DNA of 64,000 nucleotides from Alphaproteobacteria bacterium (GTDB taxonomy: Bacteria; Pseudomonadota; Alphaproteobacteria; RF32; CAG-239): assembly GCA_017937705.1 (NCBI GenBank), contig JAGBDC010000011.1, forward strand, positions 34,331 through 98,330. Direction: 5' to 3'. How positions within the stretch are numbered: position 1 is the first letter of the stretch; the number at the start of each line of letters is the position of its first letter. Below the pieces are notes generated by a model. It did no database searches, was not told the origin of the DNA, and was given only the letters and a program-made list of their open reading frames with translations. Both the position numbers and the translations under genes were made by a program. Of the stretch, positions 27,361 to 35,112 are shown piece by piece.

Positions 27361-28599
27361 ATGGCAGGTGTTATTGAACAGTTGGAAAGCCAAAAACAGC
27401 ATCATAACAGATTAAAAAATTTTTGGTTGGAACAAGCTGAAAAACGTGGAAAAAATAAAGACAGAACAACGCCTAAAGCGATTATTTCCAAAGCTGCAAA
27501 AGAAATGTATCCCGAATTGTCTCAAACTCAGGTATCAAAAGCAACCAGAGAAATTACACTTGCACCTCAACGAAGTAATATAAATGTAGGAAATGAAACT
27601 TTATCGGTAAGCGAAGCTCGATATAAAATAGCTGAACACATAGAAAAGAGCCAAGCTATATCTACTATCCAAAAACATCAACAACGTATTATAGAAGAAG
27701 CGAAAAAGAAAGCCCCCAATACTGATGTTAAAACCGAAGATTTAGCATATATAGTTGCTACATCGATTGAAACACTTAACTCCGAAACAAACTCAAGCCA
27801 AGAATATTTTAGTTGGTTCGAGGATTGTACTTCTATTTTGAAAAATATGAATGACGGATATATTTCCGATTCTGATTTACAAGAAAGACAGGAATGGCTC
27901 GATTATTCATACGTGCGAGAAGCAGAAATGATGACTTGTTTAGCTTTATATCAAAGCAGTCGTTATCCCGGTGCAAAAGAGAAATATGACCAAATCTATA
28001 ATAAGTTGGTAAAAATTCGTCAAATTCGCCACGCAATAAAAGATGCAACAGCTTCAAAAAGTGACGAAACAAAAGAACGAATTGATAAAAGTGTAAAAAT
28101 GTTTGAGCACCAAAGAGCAAGAGTTTACGTTGCTGCATTTCGTGAGTTCTTAAAACAAGATGAAAAATGGAATATGCCCAAGAAAACTCTTCGTCGTTTG
28201 AATATGTATCGTGGCGATGATTATGACTTGGAAGGAGAATATGACTTCTTTTATGGTTCTTATGAAGTAGATGACTATGATGAACAATATCAATTTTATG
28301 ATGACTATGAACGCAACCCGTATGATTTTGACGGTTGGATGCAAGAAAGCGTTTTATTCGGTTGGGATGATGATGTTCGTGCCGCTCCGGTTTATAGCAA
28401 AGCAGAAGAATTTGTTGATAAAGGATATGAAGCTCCAACTCAAACCGAAGACGATGTTCGTGCTCGTATTGCAGAGTTAAGCGGTCGCCGCCCACCATAT
28501 AGAGATAACGGATTAGGACCACGTGAATACAGAGCCCGTTCTTTCGATGCTGATAAGTTTAAAACGTTGTATAAGTCTAACAGCAAACAAAATAGCTAG
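27361..28599 (+). CDS. Unknown 412-residue protein with an Asp/Tyr-rich segment
   Basis: I do not recognise the family. The start is ATG preceded by AGAGGAG. The first 70 residues are basic and include a helix-turn-helix-like stretch (TTPKAIISKAAKEMYPELSQTQVSKATREI in two blocks), then largely helical sequence to about residue 280. From about 285 to 345 the sequence is dominated by Asp, Tyr, Glu and Phe (for example YDDYERNPYDFDGW), low complexity and very acidic. The C-terminal part is Arg-rich (RARIAELSGRRPPYRD, GPREYRARSF). No signal peptide or membrane helix is visible. The charge layout, basic-helical-acidic-basic, could suit nucleic-acid or protein binding; this is a guess. It is probably in an operon with the TerB-like gene. 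Confidence 0.75.
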   Translation: MAGVIEQLESQKQHHNRLKNFWLEQAEKRGKNKDRTTPKAIISKAAKEMYPELSQTQVSKATREITLAPQRSNINVGNETLSVSEARYKIAEHIEKSQAISTIQKHQQRIIEEAKKKAPNTDVKTEDLAYIVATSIETLNSETNSSQEYFSWFEDCTSILKNMNDGYISDSDLQERQEWLDYSYVREAEMMTCLALYQSSRYPGAKEKYDQIYNKLVKIRQIRHAIKDATASKSDETKERIDKSVKMFEHQRARVYVAAFREFLKQDEKWNMPKKTLRRLNMYRGDDYDLEGEYDFFYGSYEVDDYDEQYQFYDDYERNPYDFDGWMQESVLFGWDDDVRAAPVYSKAEEFVDKGYEAPTQTEDDVRARIAELSGRRPPYRDNGLGPREYRARSFDADKFKTLYKSNSKQNS

Positions 28600-28665
28600 A
28601 CAAGTAAAAAAAATGAGTTTAATGTATATGGCAGATTTTAACAAAAAACTATTAAGGAGTGACAA

Positions 28666-28935
28666 ATGAGTTTAATTGGATTGGTTCTTTTTCTTTATTC
28701 AGTAATTGTTTTATTTGAAATTGCTACCAGAATTTTAGAAAAACACAATGTTATTGATTCTACAAAAAATGAAACATTGAAAAAACTTATGGATTTAGCG
28801 GGCAAGATGACAAATCCGGTTTATGCAAAAGTAACCGAATTACTTCCGGAAAAATATCGTGTTGTTGCAGGCATTGAATCAGCTCCGATTCTTTTGTTCC
28901 TCGTTCTGTCTATTCTCGGTCAGATGATGCTGTAA
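28666..28935 (+). CDS. yggT: YggT-family membrane protein
   Basis: A small inner-membrane protein of 89 residues with two helices, at about 3-22 (IGLVLFLYSVIVLFEIATRIL) and 70-88 (APILLFLVLSILGQMML). The signature between them, KMTNPVYAKVTELLPEKYR, corresponds to the family's T-x-P-x-x-x-x-R-x-x-x-P region. This is the single-domain form; the E. coli protein has two copies. YggT is linked in various bacteria to osmotic stress and, next to division genes in Gram-positives, to cell shape; its activity is not known. AAGGAG lies before the ATG. It is followed by a hairpin and then yggU, the usual partner. Confidence 0.82.
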   Translation: MSLIGLVLFLYSVIVLFEIATRILEKHNVIDSTKNETLKKLMDLAGKMTNPVYAKVTELLPEKYRVVAGIESAPILLFLVLSILGQMML

Positions 28936-28951
28936 TTTTTACAATAAAGAA

Positions 28952-28981
28952 AGGCGGCGGCTTTATGCCGCCTGTTTTTTT
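28952..28981 (+). terminator. Terminator between yggT and yggU
   Basis: AGGCGGC at 28952-28958 pairs with GCCGCCT at 28967-28973, followed by GTTTTTTT. This is a strong intrinsic terminator shape, yet it ends only five bases before the yggU start codon. Confidence 0.85.
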
Positions 28982-28986
28982 GATAT

Positions 28987-29319
28987 ATGTTCTATTTTGA
29001 AACTAACGATACAATTACATTACAAGTAAAAATATCTCCAAATGCTTCATCTTTGGCAATTAAAGGTATATTTACCGATTCTGATAATAAAGATTTTTTA
29101 AAGATAAGCGTAGTAAGTGTTCCTGAAAAAGGAAAAGCAAATAAAGAGCTTATAAAATTTTTAAGTAAAGAATTGGGAGTATCCAAAAGTGATATTGACA
29201 TTATTAGTGGAGAAACCGGACATTTTAAAAAGATAGTCATAAAAAATAAAACGAAACAAATGATTGAAAAATTTGAAGAATGGAATAGGGAAATACAAAA
29301 TGACTGCGCAAATAATTGA
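28987..29319 (+). CDS. yggU: DUF167/YggU-family protein
   Basis: A small cytoplasmic alpha/beta protein of 110 residues, function unknown across bacteria. Family signatures are LQVKISPNASSLAIKGIF near the N-terminus, VPEKGKANKELIKFLSKELGV in the middle and DIDIISGETGHFKKIVI near residue 85. The start ATG has no visible ribosome-binding site, because the terminator T-run of yggT lies immediately upstream; a weak, leaderless or read-through expression is therefore likely. The stop overlaps the folD start by 20 bases, suggesting coupling. The C-terminal 15 residues (KFEEWNREIQNDCANN) go beyond the domain and exist within the overlap. Confidence 0.88.
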   Translation: MFYFETNDTITLQVKISPNASSLAIKGIFTDSDNKDFLKISVVSVPEKGKANKELIKFLSKELGVSKSDIDIISGETGHFKKIVIKNKTKQMIEKFEEWNREIQNDCANN

Positions 29320-30148
29320 TGGCAAACTTATGGCACAAAATTTACGTAAAGAACTGGCTGAAGAAATAAAAAAATTAGATAAACAACCTCATTTAGCGGT
29401 TATATTGGTTGGAAACGACGAAGCCAGCATTATTTATGACCGCAATAAGAAAAAAGCTGCAGAAGATATCGGAATGACTTGCGATATCCACCATTTGCCG
29501 GAAAATAGTAGCGAAAAAGAGGTAATATCCTTAATAAATGAACTTAATAATAATATTAATGTAAACGGTATTATTGTCCAAATGCCTTTACCTAAGCATT
29601 TGGATAGCAATAAGATTATTGAACAAATACAAGCTAATAAAGATGTCGATGGTTTCGGATTTTATAATATGGGGCTTTTGCACTCCAATAATAAAAACGC
29701 ATTTGTCGCAGCAACTCCTCAAGGAGTACTTTATATGTTGCAAAAAACCTTAGGTGATTTGAGCGGATTACATGCTGTTATTATCGGGCGTTCCAATATT
29801 GTAGGCCGTCCGTTAGCTTCATTATTGCTCAATAATCATTGCACCGTAACTGTTGCCCATAGCAAAACTAAAAACTTGTCCGAACTGACTAAACAAGCCG
29901 ATATAGTTGTTGCTGCTTGTGGTGTTGCCAAAATGGTAAAAAAAGATTGGATAAAAAACGGAGCAACAGTAATTGATGTAGGTATTAACCGAATTGATGG
30001 CAAACTTTGTGGAGATGTTGATTTTGAAGAAGTTAAAGAAGTTGCCGGTTTCATTACCCCCGTCCCAGGCGGTGTCGGACCAATGACGGTTGCTATGCTG
30101 ATGAACAATACTTTGCGTGCTTATATAAAACAAAATAACAGTCTATAA
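29300..30148 (+). CDS. folD: Methylenetetrahydrofolate dehydrogenase/cyclohydrolase
   Basis: FolD interconverts 5,10-methylene-, 5,10-methenyl- and 10-formyl-tetrahydrofolate, supplying one-carbon units for purines and formyl-Met. I use the ATG at 29300 (282 residues), where the domain begins (AQIIDGKLMAQNLRKEL); a 29264 start would only extend into yggU. Signatures are YDRNKKKAAEDIGM with the catalytic-region Lys, VQMPLPKHLD, NKDVDGFGFYN, the NADP-binding VIIGRSNIVGRPLASLL, and PGGVGPMTVAMLMNNT. The Tyr-Asp-Arg (normally YVRNK or YVxSK) replaces the usual Tyr-Val at the active-site helix, a mild variation. It overlaps the end of yggU. Confidence 0.95.
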   Translation: MTAQIIDGKLMAQNLRKELAEEIKKLDKQPHLAVILVGNDEASIIYDRNKKKAAEDIGMTCDIHHLPENSSEKEVISLINELNNNINVNGIIVQMPLPKHLDSNKIIEQIQANKDVDGFGFYNMGLLHSNNKNAFVAATPQGVLYMLQKTLGDLSGLHAVIIGRSNIVGRPLASLLLNNHCTVTVAHSKTKNLSELTKQADIVVAACGVAKMVKKDWIKNGATVIDVGINRIDGKLCGDVDFEEVKEVAGFITPVPGGVGPMTVAMLMNNTLRAYIKQNNSL

Positions 30149-30199
30149 ATTTTTATATACCTGATTATATTATTTCTATATTTATATAGAGGAGCAGGT

Positions 30200-30817
30200 A
30201 TGTGCAGAGTTTTTGTAATTGACGACGAAAAAAATCATTACGATGTGTATCCGCATATTCTGGAAGAAAGCGGATTTGAGGTGTTTGCTACCGAAAATGC
30301 ATTCAAATTAATCAGCTATGCACCGGAGTTGAAACCGGAACTTTATGTTATAAATTCCGAAATGTATGATATAGATTATAACAATCTTATTGAACATTTG
30401 GTTATCAATCATTTTACCGATAATGCTCCGTTAATTGTTATGTATGGTAACAATGAAAAATTTGTACATTACGGTGTATCTCACTATTTGCATAAACCGG
30501 ATGAACATATAAAATTACCGCAAATTGCACAAGCATATTGTGGAGGTGGTGGAAAATATGATATTCTGCTGATAGACGATTTTACACCATCAAATACCTC
30601 CCACAATATATCGGTAAATAATTTAAATATCTCATATTTTAATGTTCATGACACAAAGGCAGCTAAAAAATTTATTGAAAAAAATACCGTCAATACCGTT
30701 GCTGTTCGTTGTGAGGCAGAAAAATATGAGAAAATAAAAAAATACTTAGATTTTGATAACACATTTTATGTGGAAAATATTACAAATGTTAAGGATTTAA
30801 TATCTTTTATTAAATAA
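30200..30817 (+). CDS. Tandem receiver-like protein lacking the phospho-acceptor Asp
   Basis: A 205-residue protein whose first 110 residues follow the response-regulator receiver fold: RVFVIDDEKNH with the acidic pair D8/D9, a helix, the strand ELYVINSEMYD, APLIVMYGN, and a final VSHYLHKPDE with the conserved Lys-Pro. The residue expected to be phosphorylated, at the end of strand 3, is N52. From about residue 117 a second similar unit begins (KYDILLIDDF), shorter and more divergent, with no equivalent acceptor (VNTVAVRCEAE). There is no output domain. It may act as a phosphorylation-independent adaptor. GAGGAG precedes the ATG at 30200. The next gene starts 36 bases later. Confidence 0.6.
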   Translation: MCRVFVIDDEKNHYDVYPHILEESGFEVFATENAFKLISYAPELKPELYVINSEMYDIDYNNLIEHLVINHFTDNAPLIVMYGNNEKFVHYGVSHYLHKPDEHIKLPQIAQAYCGGGGKYDILLIDDFTPSNTSHNISVNNLNISYFNVHDTKAAKKFIEKNTVNTVAVRCEAEKYEKIKKYLDFDNTFYVENITNVKDLISFIK

Positions 30818-30852
30818 TATGCTCTTTGGTAATAACAAAAAAGAGCGATAAA

Positions 30853-31428
30853 ATGAAAAAAATATATGACTGGATGCTGAATGCCGCTTCAAAAGAAAAC
30901 GCACTATGGGTTTTGTTTGCGGTTTCCTTTATTGAGAGCTCTTTTTTTCCTATTCCTCCGGATATAATGCTTATCCCAATGGTACTAGCCACTCCCAAAA
31001 AAGCTTGGAAAATTGCAGGTACTTGTACAATAGCAAGTGTTTTGGGCGGATATTTAGGCTATATTATTGGCTTTTTAGGATTTGACCTAATCGCTAAACC
31101 TCTATTGGAATTTTATGGTTACATGGATAAATTTGACAGTTTCAAACAATATTATATCGAATATGGAGCTTGGATTGTATTTGCAGCAGGATTAACTCCT
31201 TTTCCATACAAAGTTATCACCATTGCCAGCGGGGCTGTCGGCATGAATTTAGTCGTATTCGGTTTAGCATCTGTTGTTGCCAGAGGAATGCGTTTTTTTC
31301 TCGTTGCCGGAATGCTTAAGGTTTGCGGAGAGCCCATAAAAGAATTTATCGAAAAGCACTTCGGTTTGCTTTCGATAATATTCTTTATATTATTGTTCGG
31401 TGGTTTTATTCTGATAAAATACTTATAG
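30853..31428 (+). CDS. YqaA/DedA-superfamily membrane protein
   Basis: A polytopic inner-membrane protein of the VTT (SNARE-associated) superfamily, which in bacteria includes undecaprenyl-phosphate and phospholipid flippases. The ATG at 30853 (191 residues) is taken over an in-frame GTG-type start at 30826. The hallmark re-entrant motifs are seen: FIESSFFPIPPDIMLIPM near 25-42, and the glycine-rich GYLGYIIGFLG, FAAGLTPFPYKVITIASG with its conserved Pro and basic residue, and VVARGMRFFLVAGML. The PIPPD motif and length fit the YqaA branch. It ends one base before the convergent infA stop. Substrate unknown. Confidence 0.85.
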   Translation: MKKIYDWMLNAASKENALWVLFAVSFIESSFFPIPPDIMLIPMVLATPKKAWKIAGTCTIASVLGGYLGYIIGFLGFDLIAKPLLEFYGYMDKFDSFKQYYIEYGAWIVFAAGLTPFPYKVITIASGAVGMNLVVFGLASVVARGMRFFLVAGMLKVCGEPIKEFIEKHFGLLSIIFFILLFGGFILIKYL

Positions 31429-31647
31429 CTAGTCTTTATGACGGAAAGTGATACGACCTTTGGTTAAATCATAAGGTGTCATTTCTATATCTACTTTATC
31501 GCCAACCATTACACGAATACGAAATTTACGCATTTTACCTGCAGTCATTGCCAAAATCTCTACACCATTTTCGAGTTTAACTCTAAACATGGCATTAGGC
31601 AATTTTTCAATAACTTCACCGGTCAGTTCTAAAAGTTCTTCTTTCAT
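31429..31647 (-). CDS. infA: Translation initiation factor IF-1
   Basis: IF-1 occupies the ribosomal A site during initiation and aids IF-2 and IF-3. The 72-residue OB-fold protein has the usual length and motifs: [39 protein letters not shown] and [14 protein letters not shown]. The N-terminus is MKEELLEL, a variation on the more common MAKED. AAGAAGAACT-rich DNA surrounds the start; a clear GAGGAT lies about 5 bases upstream. It is monocistronic and convergent with the membrane-protein gene. Confidence 0.95.
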   Translation of the reverse strand: MKEELLELTGEVIEKLPNAMFRVKLENGVEILAMTAGKMRKFRIRVMVGDKVDIEMTPYDLTKGRITFRHKD

Positions 31648-31731
31648 AAAATATCCTCAAATTTGGGTTCTAATGGCAACTGTATAATACTTAATTTTTA
31701 TTTTTGCAATTTATTTCTTATATTATTACAA

Positions 31732-31768
31732 AAAAACAGACAAAATTATGAAAATTTTATCTGTTTTT
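31732..31768 (-). terminator. Terminator of valS
   Basis: On the minus strand a 16-base stem (31753-31768 with 31732-31747, one G-U pair) with a 5-base loop ends in a run of seven T. It lies 41 bases past the valS stop, in front of infA. Confidence 0.85.
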
Positions 31769-31809
31769 ATGTAAGTTTTTAAAAAGAAGGTATTTAGCCA
31801 ACTTTATAC

Positions 31810-34443
31810 TTATAATCCGACAATACGTTGTAAAGCTTCTTCTACTTTTGCCTTATTTTCTAGAGCTTCAGCTTGACGACGTCTTTCTTCTTCTACAACT
31901 GCAGCCGGAGCCTTGTCAACAAAGGCAGGATTATTCAATTTACGAGCATAACCTTCAAGATTTTTATTCAATCCGGCTAATTCTTTCTGCAATCTTTCAC
32001 GCTCAGCCGCAAAATCAACAATTCCTTTTAACGGAATCAAAACCGTATTTTCACGGAACACGGTTTGAACCATATCCGGAGTTATATCTCCATTGTAAAG
32101 TTCTATTTTTTCCAAACGAGCCATTGCACAAATAATATTGGCAAATTGATTAACATTATTTGCGGACTGTTCGTTTGCTCCTTGTAAATATGCAGTTAAT
32201 TTAGAACCGGCAGGCAAATTCATTTCGGCACGTAAAGAACGAATCGCAGAAATGAGTTCTATAACCCAATCAATATGAGCAATAGCATTTTCATCTACAT
32301 TTTCTTTTGCTGGCCATTGTGCATTGATAATATCTTCTTCACTATGATAATTATTCCACAATTCTGCGGTAACAAAAGGCATAAACGGATGCAAAATTAT
32401 CAAAATGCGATTCAAAACCCATGCAAAAGTTGCTCTTGTTTCTGCTTTAGCCTGTTCATCTTCGCCATACAAAATCGGTTTAATCATCTCAATATACCAA
32501 TCGCAGAAAGAACCCCATACAAACTGATATACTCCGTTAGCAGAATCTGAAAAACGATAGCTATTCAAATTTTCAGTTAATTCATTTGATGTCTGTTTTA
32601 CTTTTTCAATAATCCACTTATTAACCGGATGACTAACTTTTGCAGTATCAAAATCAGAATTAAACACACATTCGTTCATTTCACCAAAGCGAGCTGAATT
32701 CCATAATTTTGTAGCGAAATTACGATATCCTTGAATACGTGGTTCGGAAACATTAATATCACGTCCTTGTGTTTCCATTGCAGCCATGAAGAAGCGTAAA
32801 GCATCTGCTCCGTATTTTTCAATAATCTCCATCGGATCAACGGTATTTCCTTTAGATTTTGACATTTTCTGTCCGTGTTCATCACGAACCAAGCCGTGTA
32901 TATAACATTTCTTGAAAGGAACTTTTTTCATCATGTACATACTCATCATCATCATTCTGGCAACCCAGAAGAAAATAATGTCAAAACCGGTTACCAAAAC
33001 CGATGTAGGATAAAATGTATCTAAAAATTCGCTCTTATCCGGCCAACCTAATGTTGAAAATGCCCACAATCCTGAAGAAAACCATGTGTCTAACACATCG
33101 GTTTCTCTGCGAAGTTCAACTTTTTTGCCATAATGTTTTTCGGCTGCTACAAGAGCTTCTTCTTCATTTTCCTCACAAAAGATGGTTTCATCAGGACCAT
33201 ACCAAATCGGCATTTGATGTCCCCACCATAACTGACGTGATATACACCAAGGTTGAATATTTCTCATCCATTCAAAATATGTTTTTTCATAAGTTTTCGG
33301 TACAAATTCCATTTCGCCGTTTTCTACAACTCGCATAGCTTCAACGGCTAATTTCGGAGCATCAACAAACCATTGGTCTGTCATCAATGGCTCAATTACA
33401 ACTCCTGATCTGTCACCATAAGGAATAACCATCGGATGATCTTCAATTTTATCCATCAACCCCAAACTCTCCAAAGTTTCAATAGTCTTTTTACGAGCTG
33501 TTTGAGTATCCATACCTTCAAACGGAGTATTTTCGTTCAAAGTTGCATCAGGATTTAAGATATTTACCAACGGCAAGTTATGACGCTTTCCAACTTCAAA
33601 GTCATTAAAATCGTGAGCAGGTGTGATTTTAACTGCTCCGGTTCCTTTTTCCGGATCAGCATGCTCATCGGCAACAATAGGTATAGCCTTATTAATGATA
33701 GGAATAATACATTCTTTGCCGATAAGATGTTTCAGTTTTTCATTATCTTTTGAAATTGCTACGGCTGTATCTCCGAACATTGTTTCGGGACGGGTGGTTG
33801 CAATATGAACAAATTCGTTTTCTTCACCTTTAATCGGATATTTGTAATAGTACATTTTTCCTACAGTTTCTTTTTGAATAACTTCCAAATCAGAAACGGC
33901 GGTCATAAATTTAGAATCCCAGTTTACTAACTTTTTAGCTTTGTAAATCAAGCCGTCTTTGTATAAATTTACAAAAATCTTGCGAACAGCTCGAGATAAA
34001 CCCTCATCCATAGTAAAGCGAAGTCTTGACCAATCGCAAGACGCACCCAAACGGCGAAGTTGTTTACATATTGTTCCTCCGGATTTTTCTTTCCATTGCC
34101 AAACTGTTTCAATGAACTTTTCTCGCCCCAAATCATGACGAGTTATACCTTCGGCAGCCAAATTACGTTCAACAACCATTTGAGTTGCAATGCCTGCGTG
34201 GTCTGTACCAGGTTGCCACAAAACATTTTTTCCCAACATACGATTGTAACGAACTAAAATATCTTGCAAAGTATAGTTCAATGAGTGTCCCATGTGTAAA
34301 ACACCGGTAACGTTTGGCGGAGGAATTACAACGGCAAACGCTTCTTTATTCTTATTCATATTGGGTTTAAAATATTCTTTTTCTTCCCAAGAAGCATAGA
34401 TTTTTTCTTCAAAATTTTTCGGATCGTAAGTTTTTTCTAACAT
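31810..34443 (-). CDS. valS: Valyl-tRNA synthetase
   Basis: A class I aminoacyl-tRNA synthetase that charges tRNA-Val. At 877 residues it has the usual length. Signatures are PPPNVTGVLHMGH with HMGH at 50-53, the editing domain (THPEE-like ATTRPETMFGDTAVA and DFNDFEVGKRHNL), KMSKSKGNTVDP near 535, an anticodon-binding helical domain, and a C-terminal coiled coil (DFAAERERLQKELAGLNKNLEGYARKL in parts) that contacts the tRNA elbow. The gene follows popZ after a 90-base gap on the same strand, a tolC-popZ-valS order I recall as conserved in alphaproteobacteria. Confidence 0.97.
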   Translation of the reverse strand: MLEKTYDPKNFEEKIYASWEEKEYFKPNMNKNKEAFAVVIPPPNVTGVLHMGHSLNYTLQDILVRYNRMLGKNVLWQPGTDHAGIATQMVVERNLAAEGITRHDLGREKFIETVWQWKEKSGGTICKQLRRLGASCDWSRLRFTMDEGLSRAVRKIFVNLYKDGLIYKAKKLVNWDSKFMTAVSDLEVIQKETVGKMYYYKYPIKGEENEFVHIATTRPETMFGDTAVAISKDNEKLKHLIGKECIIPIINKAIPIVADEHADPEKGTGAVKITPAHDFNDFEVGKRHNLPLVNILNPDATLNENTPFEGMDTQTARKKTIETLESLGLMDKIEDHPMVIPYGDRSGVVIEPLMTDQWFVDAPKLAVEAMRVVENGEMEFVPKTYEKTYFEWMRNIQPWCISRQLWWGHQMPIWYGPDETIFCEENEEEALVAAEKHYGKKVELRRETDVLDTWFSSGLWAFSTLGWPDKSEFLDTFYPTSVLVTGFDIIFFWVARMMMMSMYMMKKVPFKKCYIHGLVRDEHGQKMSKSKGNTVDPMEIIEKYGADALRFFMAAMETQGRDINVSEPRIQGYRNFATKLWNSARFGEMNECVFNSDFDTAKVSHPVNKWIIEKVKQTSNELTENLNSYRFSDSANGVYQFVWGSFCDWYIEMIKPILYGEDEQAKAETRATFAWVLNRILIILHPFMPFVTAELWNNYHSEEDIINAQWPAKENVDENAIAHIDWVIELISAIRSLRAEMNLPAGSKLTAYLQGANEQSANNVNQFANIICAMARLEKIELYNGDITPDMVQTVFRENTVLIPLKGIVDFAAERERLQKELAGLNKNLEGYARKLNNPAFVDKAPAAVVEEERRRQAEALENKAKVEEALQRIVGL

Positions 34444-34533
34444 ATTATTTTCCTGTTTTTTTCATTAAATCATCAACAATCCGCATAAACAGCGGAGCTA
34501 AAATAAAAGTTGGAGACCGATACTAGTAAAATC

Positions 34534-35097
34534 TTAGCGTTTGCCGGTCTTTACCATCACTCGTTCAATTTCTTTTCTGACTAAATTCGGAAGATAGTCT
34601 TCTAACCATTGACTTAAAATAGGTACAATTTCATTTATAATTGCGGCTTCTGCTACTTTTTGAACCGTAATATCTGCGATTTTTTCATTTTGATGACGAG
34701 ATGCAAAAACATTAGCAAAATCTTTTACAATTTGCTCAGATAAATTATCTTTGGGTTCACAAATTTCTTCATCATCGGTAGTAATGTGAAAATTATGACT
34801 TTGCTCTTCTTTTTCTTCTGTCTGTAACATCATTTTTTGAATGTTACGACATATTGTGGCAACATCATATTCGGTATCATTTTTTTCTTCTGTAGTTTCA
34901 GAAATTTCGGGGGCGGATACGACAGGACGCAACGGAACAAAAGGTTGAGTTTCTGCAACCGTTTTCATTGTTGAGATATTTACAGCTCTATAATCATCAT
35001 CTTTAGATTGATGACGAGTCCCGCTATCGTGTAAGATATTGCGGATAGAACTCAAAATTTCATCCATTGACAGTTCTTTTGTGTCCTGTTTATCCAT
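34534..35097 (-). CDS. popZ: Pole-organising protein PopZ (DUF2497)
   Basis: PopZ self-assembles at cell poles of alphaproteobacteria, anchors the chromosome origin through ParB and recruits signalling proteins. The 187-residue protein has the expected three-part layout: an N-terminal helix SMDEILSSIRNILHD (residues 10-25) that binds client proteins; an acidic, Glu-rich disordered linker (TEEKNDTEYD, TTDDEEICEP); and C-terminal oligomerisation helices including NEIVPILSQWLEDYLPNLVRKEIERV at about 155-180. The position between tolC and valS supports the call. The linker is not especially Pro-rich compared with the Caulobacter protein, and it includes two Cys. 15 bases separate it from tolC. 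Confidence 0.85.
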   Translation of the reverse strand: MDKQDTKELSMDEILSSIRNILHDSGTRHQSKDDDYRAVNISTMKTVAETQPFVPLRPVVSAPEISETTEEKNDTEYDVATICRNIQKMMLQTEEKEEQSHNFHITTDDEEICEPKDNLSEQIVKDFANVFASRHQNEKIADITVQKVAEAAIINEIVPILSQWLEDYLPNLVRKEIERVMVKTGKR

Positions 35098-35112
35098 ACT
35101 AAACCCTATCTG

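Noticed and set aside
27833-28522. 229-residue His-rich frame on the minus strand
   Set aside because: It mirrors the Asp/Tyr-rich coding strand of the 412-residue protein (Asp codons read as Ile/His in reverse frames), with no ribosome-binding site; a shadow.
30826-30852. Upstream start for the YqaA-like gene
   Set aside because: It would add nine hydrophilic residues without a ribosome-binding site; the ATG at 30853 fits the family better.
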